From NCBI RefSeq assembly GCF_026151205.1, contig NC_087077.1:19961975-20025974 (forward strand): DNA of 64,000 bases, in the 5' to 3' direction. The position numbers and the translations under genes are program-made. The notes under the pieces are model-generated. The model worked only from the letters and a program-made list of their open reading frames with translations, ran no database searches and had not been told where the DNA came from. Shown here in pieces: positions 1 through 11,005 of the stretch. Position 1 is the stretch's first letter. Every line of letters begins with the position of its first letter. The stretch comes from Bolinopsis microptera. Lineage: Eukaryota; Ctenophora; Tentaculata; Lobata; Bolinopsidae.

Positions 1-1580
1 TAACTACACAATGTAACTATTTTATTACATATAATACTTAATTTGACGGATGTTACTCGTCTAAATTTCTTCAAAGTAGCGCGCGCCGCTTTCTTCTCGA
101 TGCAGGCATATAGCTGATATTACATTTTGAATGCTTTCGACTAGTTTCTAGTACAATTGCAATTACAAAAAATTATTTTAATGCAGTCACTCAGATAAGT
201 TTATACCAGGACATATCAACAAAGACACATACTCTGCCCACAATAAGTGATAAGGGGCCATAATTGTTTCAATTATGAAACTGTATAGAATTATTATTAT
301 TAATAGAGCCCACAATTTAATACTCTGTACTCAGATTAAACTAACTCACCTAGCCAAAGGGATCGGAGAGGGCGAACAGAACTGTTGTATTATTATCCCA
401 TGACGTCAGAATGTAGTTCATCTTGAGATTAAAACATTTCCACTACTCTTCATCACATTCTGAAAAATATTATTCATTGATATATAGTATAATTACACAG
501 CAGACTTCTGTTTTGATTTGAACGGGTCATGTTTCATGAGCAAATTAGGAGCCCTTACCACTGCCGTAGATCATAAGTCCATATTTTAGCAACCATATTT
601 GAGAATGATGCATCCTGGACGGCATTCTTTTTCAGATCAATTGACCTGGACAAAAATAATGATCGAGTAGTTACCCTGTCTTCACTGCAAAAATTATTCG
701 ATGAATGAAAGATTGTTATTATCACTTATCAAAGGAGATAGCTACAACAAATATCATCAAGTGTCTAGACGAAAGGTCTTACCTCTATTTTCTGGTTGCG
801 GGTTGGTTGAACATTTTAAAGTCAGCGAGTGCCAGCGGTATCCAATTGCAATTGAACAATGTTAATGAAAGATACAAGCTCACGTGCATTGCATGACTCA
901 ACAAACTGGTTACCTTAAACTCAGTTTGTATACTCAAAACGAAAATATTTACTCCGCAAACATTTACAAAGTTTGCAATTTGGATAAAGCTTGGATGCGC
1001 GGCTTGACTACTTGACTAGAATTACATTTAAAAATAAAATTTAAAATGTCTTATTTCAATTTTTTGGAATTTTTCCAATCAATGTTAATGACCAAAACTT
1101 TATTAAGCCTACCATATACTAGTGTAGCGTAAGAATTATATTAATATATTAATCATGCCAATACCATAATTATCAATACTGAACGCGTAATATTTTTCAA
1201 TAGCAAATAGAATAAACTACCGTCAATCATTAATTACAAACAGTCGGCTCCATTAAATAAAACAGTATAATCGTTTATGAAATGACCACTTGTATATTTG
1301 AATGACAATTATTGCCAAATTTGCAAAACTGAAGTTTAAATTAATAATGAAATATAATTTTGAAATTAGTCGTTGTTGCATTGCGCGCGGCGCGAGTGAC
1401 TGTTCGTTCAACGCACTCGCTGCTAATAATGTATGCGTCTAATGCATCTGCATCATTAATGGAAGGCGCGCCGGTGTAATTTTTGCGCGCGAATTTACGA
1501 TTTAAACGCCAAGAAACTGCAGGGTGGCAAGTGCTACGAAGTAGCGCGCGCCGGGCCAGACCATTAACAATGGTCAATAC
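1..1580. other. Intergenic, no gene seen
   Basis: AT-rich sequence with only short random reading frames on both strands. GC-palindromic patches of the form GCGCGCCG occur near 78, 1,382 and 1,545. No splice-bounded exon, RNA gene or recognisable transposon protein was found. Confidence 0.5.
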
Positions 1581-1592
1581 TTAATCAATGGT

Positions 1593-1742
1593 CGACCGGG
1601 GCCCGGCCCCGGCCAAAATCACAACCCCCGGCCCTTCCCGGCCCCGGCCAATATTTGGCAAACCCCGGCCCCGGCTAATAAATTTAGCCCCGGCTCCGGC
1701 CAAAAACCATGCATTTTGCATTTGCCGGGGGCACAGCCGGGG
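1593..1742. repeat. GC-rich CCCCGGCC tandem-like repeat
   Basis: About 150 bp of irregular repeats built on CCCCGGCCCCGGCCAA, closing with a complementary GGGG-rich end (TTTGCCGGGGGCACAGCCGGGG). It stands out sharply from the AT-rich surroundings and can fold back on itself. It may be a short repeated element; no coding content. Confidence 0.6.
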
Positions 1743-2398
1743 ATTTCATGAATGATCATTTTGACACATTTTTGAAAAAAATCAAAACACAATTTAAAAT
1801 TTAATGGTAATTATTGATTATGAGATTTCAAAGTTGAAACAATTTATTGTCTACGTTGAGTACGTTCAAATATAGAAAATACAACATACGGCTTAAATTA
1901 GACTACGGCTAGTAACATAAAAACCGTGGTTCTTCCTCAGTATGATCAGAATTTTCAATTAATCGTCTCCGAGAAATTTGCGATAACAGATAAAACATAT
2001 GTAGAAACTAGAAAGTAAAAATACTGCACTGCAGCTAAAAATACGGCTCAACGTAAACTACAGAGCCTAACATTTATGGTAAATTTTTGTGAACCAAGCT
2101 ATAATTTGGATGTGGGATTACTTTTATGTTTTAAATCCCGAGGTGCAGATAAAGTAGCAGCTGAGGGTTATCCTCAGTTCCGAGTTGAGGATTAGAAATT
2201 AAGTATGGATCTCAAGAATAATGAGGATTATGCTGAGTTGGTTCACAGCACAAAGTTGCGGTTTAATCCTCAAGTCGGTGAGGATAAACCGCACCTTCAG
2301 TTTAATCCTTCCCGATTGCATCACACCAGCCTAAATTATTATCAAATTCATGTTTCAATTTCTGACTTCAGTTTGGTAAACTACCCCCGGCCTACGGT

Positions 2399-2808
2399 GT
2401 ACGAGGAGGGCCACTAATAAAAAATATAGCACTTTCGAAAAAATATACATTTTTTAGTATGAAATATATAGAAAATATATAAAATATATAAAATATATAA
2501 AATATATAAAATATATAAAATATACAAAATATATAAAATATACAAAATATATAAAATATACAAAATATATAAAATATATAAAATATATAAAATATACAAA
2601 ATATATAAAATATATAAAATATACAAAATATATAAAATATATAAAATATACAAAATATATAAAATATACAAAATATATGAAATATACAAAATATATAAAA
2701 TATAAAAATATAGCATTTATAAAAAAACATACTTTTTAAAAAAAAGTACTTTTTTGTAAAACGTACATTTTTTGTAAAACGTATATTTTTTAGTGGCCCT
2801 CCTCGTAC
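2399..2808. mobile_element. MITE-like foldback element with AT minisatellite core
   Basis: Both ends carry the same sequence in inverted orientation: GTACGAGGAGGGCCACTAA at 2,399 and its reverse complement ending at 2,808. The inverted match extends into an A/T run for about 28 bp. The interior is mostly a minisatellite of AAATATATA/AAATATACA units (2,462-2,703). There is no transposase; the long minus-strand frames here (poly-YIL / poly-IF) are translations of the repeat, not genes. Confidence 0.65.
2462..2703. repeat. AT-rich 10-bp minisatellite
   Basis: Roughly 24 units of ATATAAAATAT / ATACAAAATAT. It forms the core of the surrounding inverted-repeat element. Confidence 0.85.
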
Positions 2809-2809
2809 G

Positions 2810-3855
2810 ACTCGTGTACGAAAAGGGCCACTAAAAACGTACGTGATACGCGCGCAGTCACCTATTAAATTTGCGTATGGAGTTCGCGGCTCGACAATAT
2901 TTGCCAATAGATGACAGCCAAACCTCACCATATGCTTCATGCATTAGAGGCCGATAGTGGCAGAATGTACACTGTCGCCGATGTAGACAATTTTTATTCC
3001 TAATGTTATTTTATTAAACTAAGACTCGTGCTGATTAGGCCCGTCAAGTATAGAATTTTCAAAGTCTATTGTAACGGCTACTTCCCCTGTTGTCTAAGAG
3101 CTCATTCAGATATTTTCAAATAGGCGGTGGTATCATTCCGGGATCAACCATGGGAAGGGTTTTGCAAGTTCCCCTCATTTAGGTTGGTACGCAGGAGCTT
3201 TAGCTGGAGTTTTGTCTTATATTTTAAAGGTTTTAGAGGTATGTATCGCAGCATTGCTGTACTATTCTTTGAATAGTTTCAATTCAATTAGGTTTACTAC
3301 CAGCGTGTACGTAAAATATTACATGTTTTTGAGAATTTTCTTATATTTCCGATGTAAGATAATATCAAATTTGTCCGAAACCAGAAACTGGCCCGAACAA
3401 AGTGTATCACCCGGCAAGGGGCCGTTAACATGTTACGTAAGCGTATCTCTGTCTATTCTAAATACATAAATCCTTCCCTCCCGAGTCCCGAACATAAGCA
3501 AATTTAGACATTTTATAGAGGAAATGTATACACGTTATGACAATACCAGGCCCCCCTCTTGGCGTTCACAACATGTTAACGATCGCTACCGCCGTATTTT
3601 AGTGCTTTAGAGACATAACAAGTAAAAATGATTTCTTTGAAAACGCACAAACATAGTTCTGTATAAAATACAAAATATAGCTCGAAATAAATCGAAAGTT
3701 ACTCTCAAAGTTAGCTATACTGTAAAACACCTTAAAATGAATTTCAGATCATTTTAGTTTGTAGATTAACATCTGAATTCTAGAATCGTTTAATTATTCA
3801 ACAAATTTATTTACAAATCCTTAATACTATAATCATATGTATAATATTGTTGTGG
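2810..3855. other. Intergenic, no gene seen
   Basis: No convincing coding sequence on either strand. Only scattered short frames and AT-rich unique sequence. Confidence 0.45.
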
Positions 3856-3860
3856 TACTA

Positions 3861-4025
3861 CAGTCACTTTCGGATTATATCCCACTTTATTGGCATATCA
3901 GTTTCCTACCTGACACAATAAAGTACTAGCATTTTGATTCTGATTATATCCCCTTTCGGGTTTTATCCCGTTGATAACTAATATCCGTTTCCTCCCAAAA
4001 CGGGATATAATCCGAAAGTGACTGT
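3861..4025. mobile_element. Short MITE-like inverted repeat
   Basis: CAGTCACTTTCGGATTATAT at 3,861 is matched in inverted orientation by the sequence ending with GAAAGTGACTG near 4,024. Internal half-copies of the motif (GGATTATATCCC, GGGTTTTATCCCG) are present. No coding capacity. Confidence 0.6.
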
Positions 4026-4222
4026 ACTCGAAACTTTTTAAGACGAAAAAACTTTCTGGATTCAAGAATTTTCGGCGATCCGCCTTTATCAGATAACTAG
4101 CGCAAATTTGTGTTGATGAAGTAGATTTGTAAAGTTTAAACCTTTACAAAACAAATTTCCGCTAATTATCTGATGAAGGCGAATCGCCCAAAATTCATGA
4201 ACAAAGTTTCTGTCTCGAGTAC
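4024..4222. mobile_element. Second foldback element abutting the first
   Basis: Imperfect inverted repeat of about 80-bp arms. The left arm carries GTACTCGAAACT and TTTTCGGCGATCCGCC; the right arm carries the complements GGCGAATCGCCCAAAA and TCTCGAGTAC. It directly adjoins, and may share an end with, the element at 3,861. Non-coding. Confidence 0.55.
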
Positions 4223-4421
4223 CGCAACAAGATTATGTTTATCTCCGACAGGGCGATGCTTGCAAGAACTGAATATGTATTAAACTAATATAAACAGTTA
4301 AATATACACCATTTCTTAGTTACTAAAACGCTTCTTCCTGAGTCTAGAATGTTACTTGCAAGTTCTGAGTTCATCTTGACTGATTTAGTTTGTTCTCACT
4401 CGACTAGAATAATCAATGACC

Positions 4422-6600
4422 CAAAGTCATTGGCTCCCCCCCCCCCTCCCCGGGTGAGGTGACGGAGAAAAATAAACTGAGCTCAAGGCTACATTTCCAG
4501 ATATCCCGCCACGGCACCGTCGCTCATGCTGCAAAGTGTGTTGAGAGATGCCCACGTCATCACACGTAAACTGTGTCACGAATACCTGAAATGCAGACGT
4601 GCAGAACAAACATAACTCTGATCTATATTTTTCATAAAACTTTCAGGATTTGCCAATGAGGGAAAAGACAGCACTGTCCGAGAAGCTAGAAATGCATGAA
4701 TCATAGGTGACATGGATAGGGGTAAGAAGTTTTTTTAAAACATGAAAATTGTGAAAGGAAAAGAAGTAGAAATGAGAAAGGGTAGATTTAAAATGTTTGA
4801 GAATCGATTTTGTGCTGAAGAACTCCGTCCGCAGGACGGGCTTCCGGCTACTTATGATAATTCGAATAAATTTGAGATTCAAACAAGCTACGAATACGAA
4901 TGCTTATAGCAGTGGCAAGCTCTTGTTTGCTGCGCATTGGCTGCAATGTATAACCGCAGTATGAACTGTCAAAATATTTGAATTTGCTTACCTAGTGGCT
5001 TTGTTTGATAAAGCATACATACTTTATATACCGATAAATCAATAACTCCTTTTGATTCTTCGGTTTGAGAATTGTGCGGTCACACATCTCTGCAATGTCT
5101 GAAAAGGTGGCAGGGAAGTATTGAAACTTACTTAACACTATATTTACAGTTAAACCTTGAACTACTATAACTAGGGCAGTAGGAAACGCCAAAAAGTAGA
5201 TCATCTGACTAAAACAACTTAACTTCATCCAAGAGTCTAGTTAGCAGCATTGTAGCGATAAGATACCACCATAGTTTGAGCTGTCGACACTGAAATAAAA
5301 CAAACAATTTACTTTTCACTACTGCAGGGGAATGCATGTAACATATAAAGAATAAAGATATAATATATTGTATGTTTTTCATCGTGGCCTCAGGGGAGAA
5401 GGGCAGCTCGAAAAACCGAAAAAAGTCTAAAAAACCGTGTTGGAGCTGGTGAGTTAAAGCTACCGATCTCGATCGTGAGAGTCAGATGATCAGATCGCAT
5501 GTAACGTGAGTTTCGCCCGCCTGAATAAGGCAACATGAAATCATATTGCTGGTGACAGGTCTCGACCAAGATGTAAAATAAAGATACCCCAAATTTGTTA
5601 TTTTTAAGCCGATTCACATCGACCCAAGTCTCTGCTTTGACCCTAAATGCTCAAACTTCGTTAATAGATTGGAAAATCGTGTTATGCTTGTTACTAATAA
5701 CTGTTGTTTGTGAGAGGACATCTCGATTTCCCGGATCAGAGGATCACACCAATGAGGGGTTGATTGTGCATGTGTGAACTTGACTAAATTTTCAAATTGC
5801 CCGATTTTTTTTCAGTAGGTCACATTACTCGTGACGTGCAAATGTATCTTTTGTCTTTTAATAGGTCAAGCTCAGAGCTTTAAAGCTTTAAAGACTTCTC
5901 CGTGACAAAGACGGCCGACATATATCTTTACTCCAGGAAAAGTCAGAACTCTTTCCACACCACATTCTTAAATGTACACGACAGCAGAACGACGATGTAG
6001 CCCCACGCCGCAGTAAACTTTAAATTTCTGACCCGGAACGAGCCCAGCAACTGTAGACAGCTGCGTGAGCTATGTACGGTTAGCAGATTTAAGAGCTTAT
6101 GCAATAAGCAGTCACCGTTCACTCTCATTTTTGACTTTTCTTCTTTTGAACAACAAATGTCCATTGAATGATGCCAAGCTAAGCGATTATGATTAGAAAA
6201 GTACCGTGATTTACACTGATGGCTCATACAAGGACTTGTTGGACTTCGTGAATTTGGAGGACCTGCAGCTGTAATCAGTACTTCACTACCAGATGTGCGA
6301 GGCCGAGGTTCCCGTTTGACAACATTACAAGTGGACCACCCAGGCCGGGATGATCACGCGCTAGTTGACATGAGATCTGATTCTCCCGGGAAAATTGGGC
6401 GAGATGACCGGTGTCCTGTCAGAGGTCACGGATACAAGGATACAAAAATATAAATATTTTATTGTACAATTACAATAGTCGTATAAACTTGACAAATTCG
6501 CCTACCATCACGTGACCCTCGTCAACGAGCAAGTGAAAAATGTGTTCACAGCATTTATATTATACGGTAACTACACCATAGATTGACAAGCTAAGCGTAC
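4422..6600. other. Outer left palindrome arm, no recognised gene
   Basis: Contains a C/G homopolymer (4,437-4,450) and open frames up to 94 codons that are repeated exactly in the right arm, including minus-strand frames at 4,643-4,882, 4,992-5,228 and 5,943-6,227. None resembles a known family. One segment (4,992-5,228) is hydrophobic and flanked by splice-like signals, so a gene fragment is conceivable. Confidence 0.4.
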
Positions 6601-6618
6601 AGAAAAACGTCCAACTCC

Positions 6619-6658
6619 TGACTATAATAAAACTCCGGTATAATAGCGTTTTTGACGG
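6619..6658 (+). repeat. 40-bp direct repeat flanking the MULE cassette (left arm, copy 1)
   Basis: The 40-bp sequence beginning TGACTATAATAAAACTCCGG and ending GTTTTTGACGG is repeated in the same orientation at 8,133-8,172. The two copies bracket the MULE/FLYWCH segment. Confidence 0.85.
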
Positions 6659-6936
6659 CTGCCAGACTTTGGGGCCGAAGTGATATGATCCACCATATAC
6701 GTCATCAAGTAATTAACATGCAAGCTTGAAGCTTGTGGCGTATAATTAGTGATGTGATCCATGGATTGAATATAATTGACCTAGAAATGGGCTAGATCTG
6801 GGGTAAAGTTCATATGACAACTCTGCACACAGAAGCTACAAATTAAGAAGTGAACATGTTTTAAATTGAGACAATGTATTGGCTGGTTATAAAATGTTAA
6901 ATCGATTAATAATATAATACTTCAGAATACAACAAA

Positions 6937-8012
6937 TTACTCAATATTATTACCAAAGTATTTCGCAACAGCGAACAAGTACTCAATCTTTGTTGGGTAT
7001 GTCGTGTAGAAGGAACAAAGGTCGTACAGAATACTGCTGGAAATCCTCTTCTTTTTGGAAGGAGTCTTTCCAACAGCAAGCCGATCCAGATGGTAATCTG
7101 TAACAACCTGTTGCTCCTTGATAGCACGAAAATATTCTTGAACAGAGGGCTTTGGGCGATTCACTCGGGTTTTGAAACCTCTGTGAAACCCCTCCACCAT
7201 GTTAGAGGTCCGAGGGAACTCCGGATCCTGAAGAATACTGGCGAAATGATTCCAGAAGGATATGTGGGAGGAACCCTCACCTCACTGTCATAACTATAGG
7301 TGTCTCCTTTCTTATCACCAGTCAAAATATAAACTAATGGTAGACATTTGTTTTCTATCACCGAATGTATGGTGTAACTTTGGGGAAATATCTTCGGAGC
7401 GACATAAAATGTCCCGTCAGCAATCCAATTGTTGTATTCTGCGAGGGTGTGAAGGTTCCTGTTGGTGGCGAAGGCTATGATTCTCACATCTCGGTCAGTC
7501 TTCCCATCAAAGAGGATAAATGGTTCGTCTCTTCTCGTAGATGTGCAGCTGGGAGGAAGAACGAATTCAAGAGAAGTCTTCGACTCGGTATGTTGGGCAG
7601 ATCCGGAGGCAGAAGCTCTGGCTCGTTGGACGACTTTTCCAAGGGATTCCATATTAGGTAGCGTCTGGTTTACTTCTGTTGAAGCATCAGCAAGGACTTC
7701 TGATATCAGGTTCTGAGTCGCCGACAGGGGTTGTTCTGCAGCCTTCCTCTTGAGCGTTGTAAGGAGTTCGAGTCTCTGTGGGGTAGCCAGATCTGAATCG
7801 TGGTTGTGTGGTTTACTTCCAAGGGAAAGATTGTTGTCTGTGAGAGCGAGATAGCACTTGGCAGGACATTTAAGGGATTTGTTCTTCTGGCAACGCCAAG
7901 CAGAGGAGAGGACGGTGTCATCATTTTTCTTGCGGCTGTAGATATATCCGTCAGAATCAAGCACCTGTTTACATCCTCTGAAACCGTTGAGGAACTTGGA
8001 GAAGGTAGGCAT
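6937..8012 (-). pseudogene. Broken FLYWCH zinc finger / MULE transposase (left arm)
   Basis: Mutator-like transposases cut and paste DNA elements; a FLYWCH zinc finger often precedes the MULE catalytic domain in animals. Reading starts at 8,012 (283 codons). Residues about 8-75 show FLYWCH features: aromatic GYIY, SAWRCQ, CPAKC and PHNH. Residues about 175-250 match the start of the MULE domain, with WIADGTFYVAPK carrying the first catalytic Asp, and PLVYILTGDKKGDTY. The catalytic core is then cut short: the C-terminal part (NMVEGFHRGF onward, 7,200-6,937) continues in another frame, and the central part holding the remaining catalytic acids is absent. A TATA-like box lies about 50 bp upstream. 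The copy in the right arm is identical, so both share the same lesion. Probably inactive or non-autonomous. Confidence 0.8.
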
Positions 8013-8056
8013 GACTGTTGATAGAATTAAATGCGATACTACTACCTTCTATCACC

Positions 8057-8073
8057 CAATATTTATACCTAGA
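8057..8073 (-). promoter_or_regulatory. TATA box of the FLYWCH/MULE gene (left arm)
   Basis: On the minus strand the sequence CTAGGTATAAATATTGGG lies about 45-60 bp upstream of the ATG at 8,012, a plausible core-promoter spacing. It is duplicated in the right arm. Confidence 0.45.
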
Positions 8074-8132
8074 ACACTAGATCGGCTCACTCCCCTTGCA
8101 AGCCTTTGACACGTACGTCTCACATCCCTTGA

Positions 8133-8172
8133 TGACTATAATAAAACTCCGGTATAATAGCGTTTTTGACGG
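8133..8172 (+). repeat. 40-bp direct repeat flanking the MULE cassette (left arm, copy 2)
   Basis: Identical, same-orientation copy of 6,619-6,658, 1,514 bp apart. Direct rather than inverted orientation is atypical for a Mutator-like DNA transposon. Confidence 0.85.
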
Positions 8173-8329
8173 AGCAATTTAATGGCCTGGAGTAGGAAAC
8201 TTTGTTGACCGGAATAAATTGATCCGAAAGGCGAAAGATACATATGAGAGGCCATCATAAGATGGTACCAAAATATCTCTGTGAAAAGTCCTTTTAACTT
8301 TTTTAAGCGTCAAAAGTCGGTGCACTTAC

Positions 8330-8397
8330 TTTATCCATCGAAAAAAGGCATCCCCTGGTGGCTCGTAAAGTATCGATTTTAGCTGTCTAGTAGCCAT
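8330..8397 (-). other. Exon-like fragment (MATRQLKSILYEPPGD...), left arm
   Basis: On the minus strand an ATG at 8,397 opens a 22-codon frame (MATRQLKSILYEPPGDAFF...) ending at a strong 5' splice site AA|GTAAGT. It looks like a first coding exon, captured or belonging to an older gene. No partner exon could be joined to it, and the family is not recognised. Confidence 0.3.
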
Positions 8398-8529
8398 CTT
8401 CTGTGCTCTCTGGCAGTCTAAGAAGAAACATTATTATATACGACTCTATACAAATAATCTTATTATAAAACAGGATCATACATAGTTAATAGAACTCCAT
8501 TAAGAAAACATCTTAACTACGTAATCTGT

Positions 8530-8730
8530 GCCTAGTACAACAGTTTCCAACACTTCCTACAGCTAGCAATATCCCTTATTTCATTTAAATCACTCAAATT
8601 TCTAAGTTCTAAGTTTCTATATTTAAGGTCATCAACAAGCATATTTGATATAAGTTTGTATTAGGTCTACCAACACGCCCTTTAAATTTACCACTACTAT
8701 TTAACACAAATTTCTCTTTGTGATGAAAAA
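8530..8730 (-). pseudogene. RTE-like LINE 3' coding remnant (left arm)
   Basis: On the minus strand, in two frames, one reads KFKGRVGRPNTNLYQ and then DDLKYRNLELRNLSDLNEIR. This matches the extreme C-terminus of endonuclease-reverse transcriptase LINE proteins (GRxGRPxxNL, then a charged tail). The same type of tail is seen in the fragment at 26,307. Frameshifted and truncated. Confidence 0.6.
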
Positions 8731-9739
8731 GTTTAAAGAAGCTTTACAACTTAACTCAAACTAATGCTTCTGTCTGTCTGCTGCATTTGAGTTTATTTCT
8801 AAATGATTCGCAGCTTTCGGTAGCTCCATGTTCAGCCGCCCACCATGCCTGAAAAAATTTGGTTCACAATAACTTTGGTTCCCATAAATATTATGGTTAC
8901 CATAATATAAGTCACAAATTTTGTTAATTTCAAGTCAACAACAATATTAGTCGTATTTTTAAGACCATTTTTCCATATCATTTAATTTTTTTAAATTTAT
9001 TCAGCTAGCTTTTTTGACTAAAATATTTTCGATCTGGGAAATTATTTAAAGACGAGTCAACATTACATACATCAATTACATAGCATCACATACATTTACC
9101 TATAACACGCAGTAGCGACTTGTATAAATTTAACGATACTTAAATTCGTTAAATCATATATCATGTATATGCTCTGCTGAAATCTTAGTCTCCTTTAAAA
9201 TAAGTCCTCCCATGAAATTTAGTTTACAACAATTTTAGGCAATTGTTTGACTTAATTTATGGTATAATAGATTTTTCGTTCCTGAGGAAAGGGAATTTCG
9301 GCGGATATAGTAACACCAGAAAATATTGGTTTATGTAAATTGAGTTTACGTTGTTTATCAATGATTCGAGGGCACTGCAACGAGAATTAGAACAATTAAT
9401 CAAAAATTACTGCCTAAACATTTAATGACCAAAACCTAACGAGCTTAACCTCTGTCACTCTTTTTCGGAGATTCAATATCATTTGACACAACTCTATGGA
9501 TTAACTATATGATTTTTTAAAATAGGAAAACTAATCTGGTTGTATCCTAGCAGAACTGATTATTATATACGTTAAGAACAGTGTCAGCTGGAATATTCAA
9601 GTAAGGTCATTTGTGTGCTTTCTTTTACAACAGAAACAAGGAATTGAAATATCATTGTAAACTAAAACTGACAAGGGTAATCATAACATAACATTGTGCT
9701 CACAGTGTCACTCCATTCCTGAAAAAAGCCCATTTTCTT

Positions 9740-10050
9740 CCAATAAGACAACAAATAGAGTATAAGATTGCTCTAACCGTGTTCAAATGTGTCAACAACG
9801 TAGCTCCAAATTATATCACCAAATGCATCAACATTAAGAGTCAACCTGTACGTGTACTACGGACTGAACAAGACTATTTCCTCCTAAATGTTCCTACTGT
9901 TTCAAATTATAGTAAAACTGAGAGAAGCTTTAGTTACTGTGGACCCTTTGTTTGGAATCAGCTTCCTTAGCAATTGAGAACATTAACCGATATCGTCTTG
10001 TTTAAAAAGAGAATAAATACGCATCTCTTTGAAAAAGCATTCATATAAGT
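9740..10050 (+). pseudogene. CR1/L2-like LINE C-terminal remnant (left arm)
   Basis: One frame reads IEYKIALTVFKCVNNVAPNY, then VLRTEQDYFLLNVPTVSNY, GPFVWNQLP, a stop, then FKKRINTHLFEKAF. The order 'VyK.lnglaP.Yi', 'R', 'fg.a.WN.LP', 'FK..LkthLF' is typical of the tail of CR1/L2-type ORF2 proteins. It is inactivated by the in-frame stop at 9,968. Confidence 0.7.
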
Positions 10051-10541
10051 AGCATATAATAACTTTATCATAAAACCCAAACTTCATAAAAATAAGTTCT
10101 AATGTACATATTCAATATTCATGAGTCGCTTTAGATGGCTTGAACTGAATCTTTACTTAGCTGTCATTAGTTTAGTGCTCAGTGTCAACAAGAATTGTCA
10201 TTATATTTTCCCTGTGATAATATTCAATTTCAAGTCAATATATCATAGTTATTGAATGCCTATATATATCCTGAAGTTAGGACTATGATTTGACCTGCCC
10301 ATCCCCTAATTTTGGAAGTTTATATGCTCCTATCGTGAAAATGAGGTTAATTGAATGAAGGCTTTCATGTTATTCTGTATTATCACGTCATCTTACATCA
10401 CATTATCAGGTCCAGTATATCCATAATTAAGACACCAATTGAATAATGAATGTGAATTTGTTTAGAGAATAAAATTTAGGTCGAAAATTTTGATCCTTCC
10501 CCCCCCCCCCCCCCCCGCCCCCCTCTGGCCTTATTTCATTA

Positions 10542-10712
10542 AATCCATAACACCTGATCTTGAAGTTACTCACAAGGCGAGGAACATCCTAGCCTGTCCA
10601 GCATCTGGGAGGTCTACACAGGAAACAGTAGCTCATTTAGCTCTAGGTCACCAGGCTGTGACAGTAGTCTTGATGTCCATTGTCCAACCAGTTCTGCGAT
10701 TTACAGGTAACA
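10542..10712 (+). other. Exon-like open segment, left arm
   Basis: A frame encoding ITPDLEVTHKARNILACPAS... and ending VQPVLRFTG runs to a GTAACA donor-like site at 10,709. It follows a C homopolymer at 10,500. The mirror copy near 17,000-17,165 carries one-base indels that break the frame. Family not recognised; probably debris. Confidence 0.25.
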
Positions 10713-11005
10713 TCTAGGTATATGAAATGAAATAATGAAATGAAATAAGAATAAGATTAAGTTGAATGTGCTTATGATGGGACCCTGGAGGGCAAGATCA
10801 GGTTATAATACTTGAATGACAATTCTAATGACAACCCAAAAATAGGAAGAGATCAAGAGGCAGGTCTATAGGAAGAGCTTAAATGTAGTAGAAATGTTAC
10901 CTACCCTCCGAAGATGTATAAGTAAAGTAATAAAACAGCTCCCGCAGACTAATCTTTTTGGATGGAGATCTCGCTAGAGTAACATGTTACTTGGTTCAAT
11001 CCAAT

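Noticed and set aside
2392-2940. 182-codon frame rich in FYIF/FCIF
   Set aside because: Translation of the AT minisatellite inside the MITE.
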